19,807 bases of DNA. Source: 2-02-FULL-44-35 sp964629505. GTDB lineage: Bacteria > Patescibacteriota > Minisyncoccia > Phycocordibacterales > DSPV01. The number at the start of each line of letters is the position of its first letter. The first letter of the stretch is position 1. The stretch covers positions 1 through 19,807 of the forward strand of contig CAZVQR010000006.1 in the NCBI GenBank assembly GCA_964629505.1, given 5' to 3'. Position numbers and translations under genes: made by a program. This document shows positions 19,153-19,807 of the stretch, piece by piece. The notes below the pieces were generated by a model, which worked only from the letters and a program-made list of their open reading frames with translations, was not told the DNA's origin and did not search any database.

Positions 19153-19807
19153 ATGTCAATTTTTATGAAATTTATGAATTATCTCAAAATCATTAATAAT
19201 ACGATTTTTGCCGCCCTGTTGCTCACCGGCGCCTTTGCCGGCTTTATGATTGGTGTGAAATTACCTTCGGCTTTTGCTTCGCTTTATTCGGCGCCGGCAA
19301 CCGTTTCCGTGGCGTCGGTAATTTCCCCCATTGTGATTGAATCGATAATCAAACCATCCACCGTGCCGACAGTTAAAACGACCGAAAAAACTGCCGGTCA
19401 AAAAGTTGAAACTCTGCAATTAATTAATCCGCCCAAACTGGTGAAAGATGTTGGCAAGCCCGATTTGGCGGTGAAAATTCTGGAAACCGGCGTGATTGAT
19501 AAAATTACCAATGTTTGGACAGCCACCACTTCCTTGCGTTCCATTGACCGAATCGCTGTGCGTTTTTCGGTGGAAAATTTGGGCACCAAAGAAACCGGTT
19601 CATGGTATTTCAACGCTGTTCTACCGACTTATCCTTCACACATTTATTCCGCTAACAGCCAGGTTTCGCTTTTGCCCGGCGACCGGATTGAATTCACTTT
19701 GGGTTTTGACATCGTGGAAAAAAAAGATGGCAACATCGTTGTCATCAATGTTGACCCGGCCAACTCCATTTTTGAAGCCAGCGAAGAAAATAATATCGCC
19801 CGCGTTA
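19153..19807 (+). CDS. CARDB-like surface protein, C-terminus cut by window edge
   Basis: An open frame of 218 codons runs to the window end. In-frame ATGs at 19153, 19165 and 19174 are all possible starts and no Shine-Dalgarno site decides; the first is given. The N-terminus carries a signal-anchor helix (TIFAALLLTGAFAGFMIGV), then a Ser/Thr/Val-rich linker. From about residue 105 an immunoglobulin-like domain reads IDRIAVRFSVENLGTKETGS, LPGDRIEFTLGFDI and INVDPANSIFEASEENNIA. This is the CARDB pattern (VenxG, LxPGxxxx, vDpxnxixExnEdNN), an adhesion-like module of cell-surface proteins. Divergent from the sortase, so it may share its control; whether it ends in a sorting signal cannot be seen. 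Confidence 0.82.
   Translation, partial: MSIFMKFMNYLKIINNTIFAALLLTGAFAGFMIGVKLPSAFASLYSAPATVSVASVISPIVIESIIKPSTVPTVKTTEKTAGQKVETLQLINPPKLVKDVGKPDLAVKILETGVIDKITNVWTATTSLRSIDRIAVRFSVENLGTKETGSWYFNAVLPTYPSHIYSANSQVSLLPGDRIEFTLGFDIVEKKDGNIVVINVDPANSIFEASEENNIARV

Overview
The window looks like part of a draft genome or MAG scaffold (two runs of exactly 10 N, at 8682-8691 and 18335-18344) from a member of the Candidate Phyla Radiation (Patescibacteria), probably Parcubacteria-like. This is inferred, not proven. The grounds are a ThrRS without a TGS domain, a HisRS without an anticodon-binding domain, RNase J with a long basic N-terminal tail, a membrane-anchored oligopeptide-binding protein, a sortase next to a PKD-like/Pro-rich/Gly-rich membrane protein, an HD-only SpoT-like protein, and many genes that seem to lack a 5' UTR. 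No rRNA, tRNA, CRISPR array or insertion sequence is visible.

Layout. 1-978 (minus): MFS transporter, cut by the left edge. 979-1310: intergenic, with a hairpin that recurs at 6383-6422, an orphan terminator, and a strong candidate for an undescribed structured ncRNA (promoter 1184-1211, three-way junction 1218-1278, terminator 1288-1309). 1291-5643 (minus): probable operon secG - SBP_bac_5 protein - RNase J - small BECR-like nuclease candidate. 5753-6190 (minus): two-helix membrane protein with a Shine-Dalgarno site and a long leader. 6491-6962 (minus): HicB-HicA toxin-antitoxin pair, divergent from rpsP (7017-7418, plus) through interleaved promoters. 7412-7495: a 20-bp perfect inverted repeat between convergent rpsP and an HD hydrolase (7524-8114, minus). 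8201-8653 (plus): DUF192 protein, then a gene start lost in the first gap. 8746-11064 (plus): B12-dependent class II ribonucleotide reductase, followed by three small membrane proteins, two of them only 27 and 31 aa. 11579-12559: charged helical protein. 12649-14192: hisS (truncated type) overlapping a DEDDy exonuclease gene. 14289-14597: small orphan. 14682-16430: thrS. 16458-16754 (minus): small orphan sharing a promoter sequence with the gene at 5753-6190. 16977-19095 (minus): sortase followed by a PKD-like protein with an IPYTG motif before its transmembrane helix. 19153-19807 (plus): CARDB-like surface protein, cut by the right edge and divergent from the sortase.

Themes. Housekeeping genes (rpsP, hisS, thrS, nrdJ, secG, RNase J) sit beside envelope genes (MFS, SBP, sortase and its likely substrate, CARDB protein) and a small defence/stress set (HicBA, alarmone hydrolase candidate, BECR-like nuclease). 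For several genes an extended -10 box (TGn plus TAnnnT) ends 6-7 nt before the start codon, which implies leaderless mRNAs. The orphan genes at 6190 and 16754 instead have long leaders, clear Shine-Dalgarno sites and a shared promoter. The best candidates for something new are the ncRNA at 1218-1309, the two-copy hairpin with a conserved loop, the micro-membrane-protein cluster, and the sortase substrate with a cytoplasmic tail.
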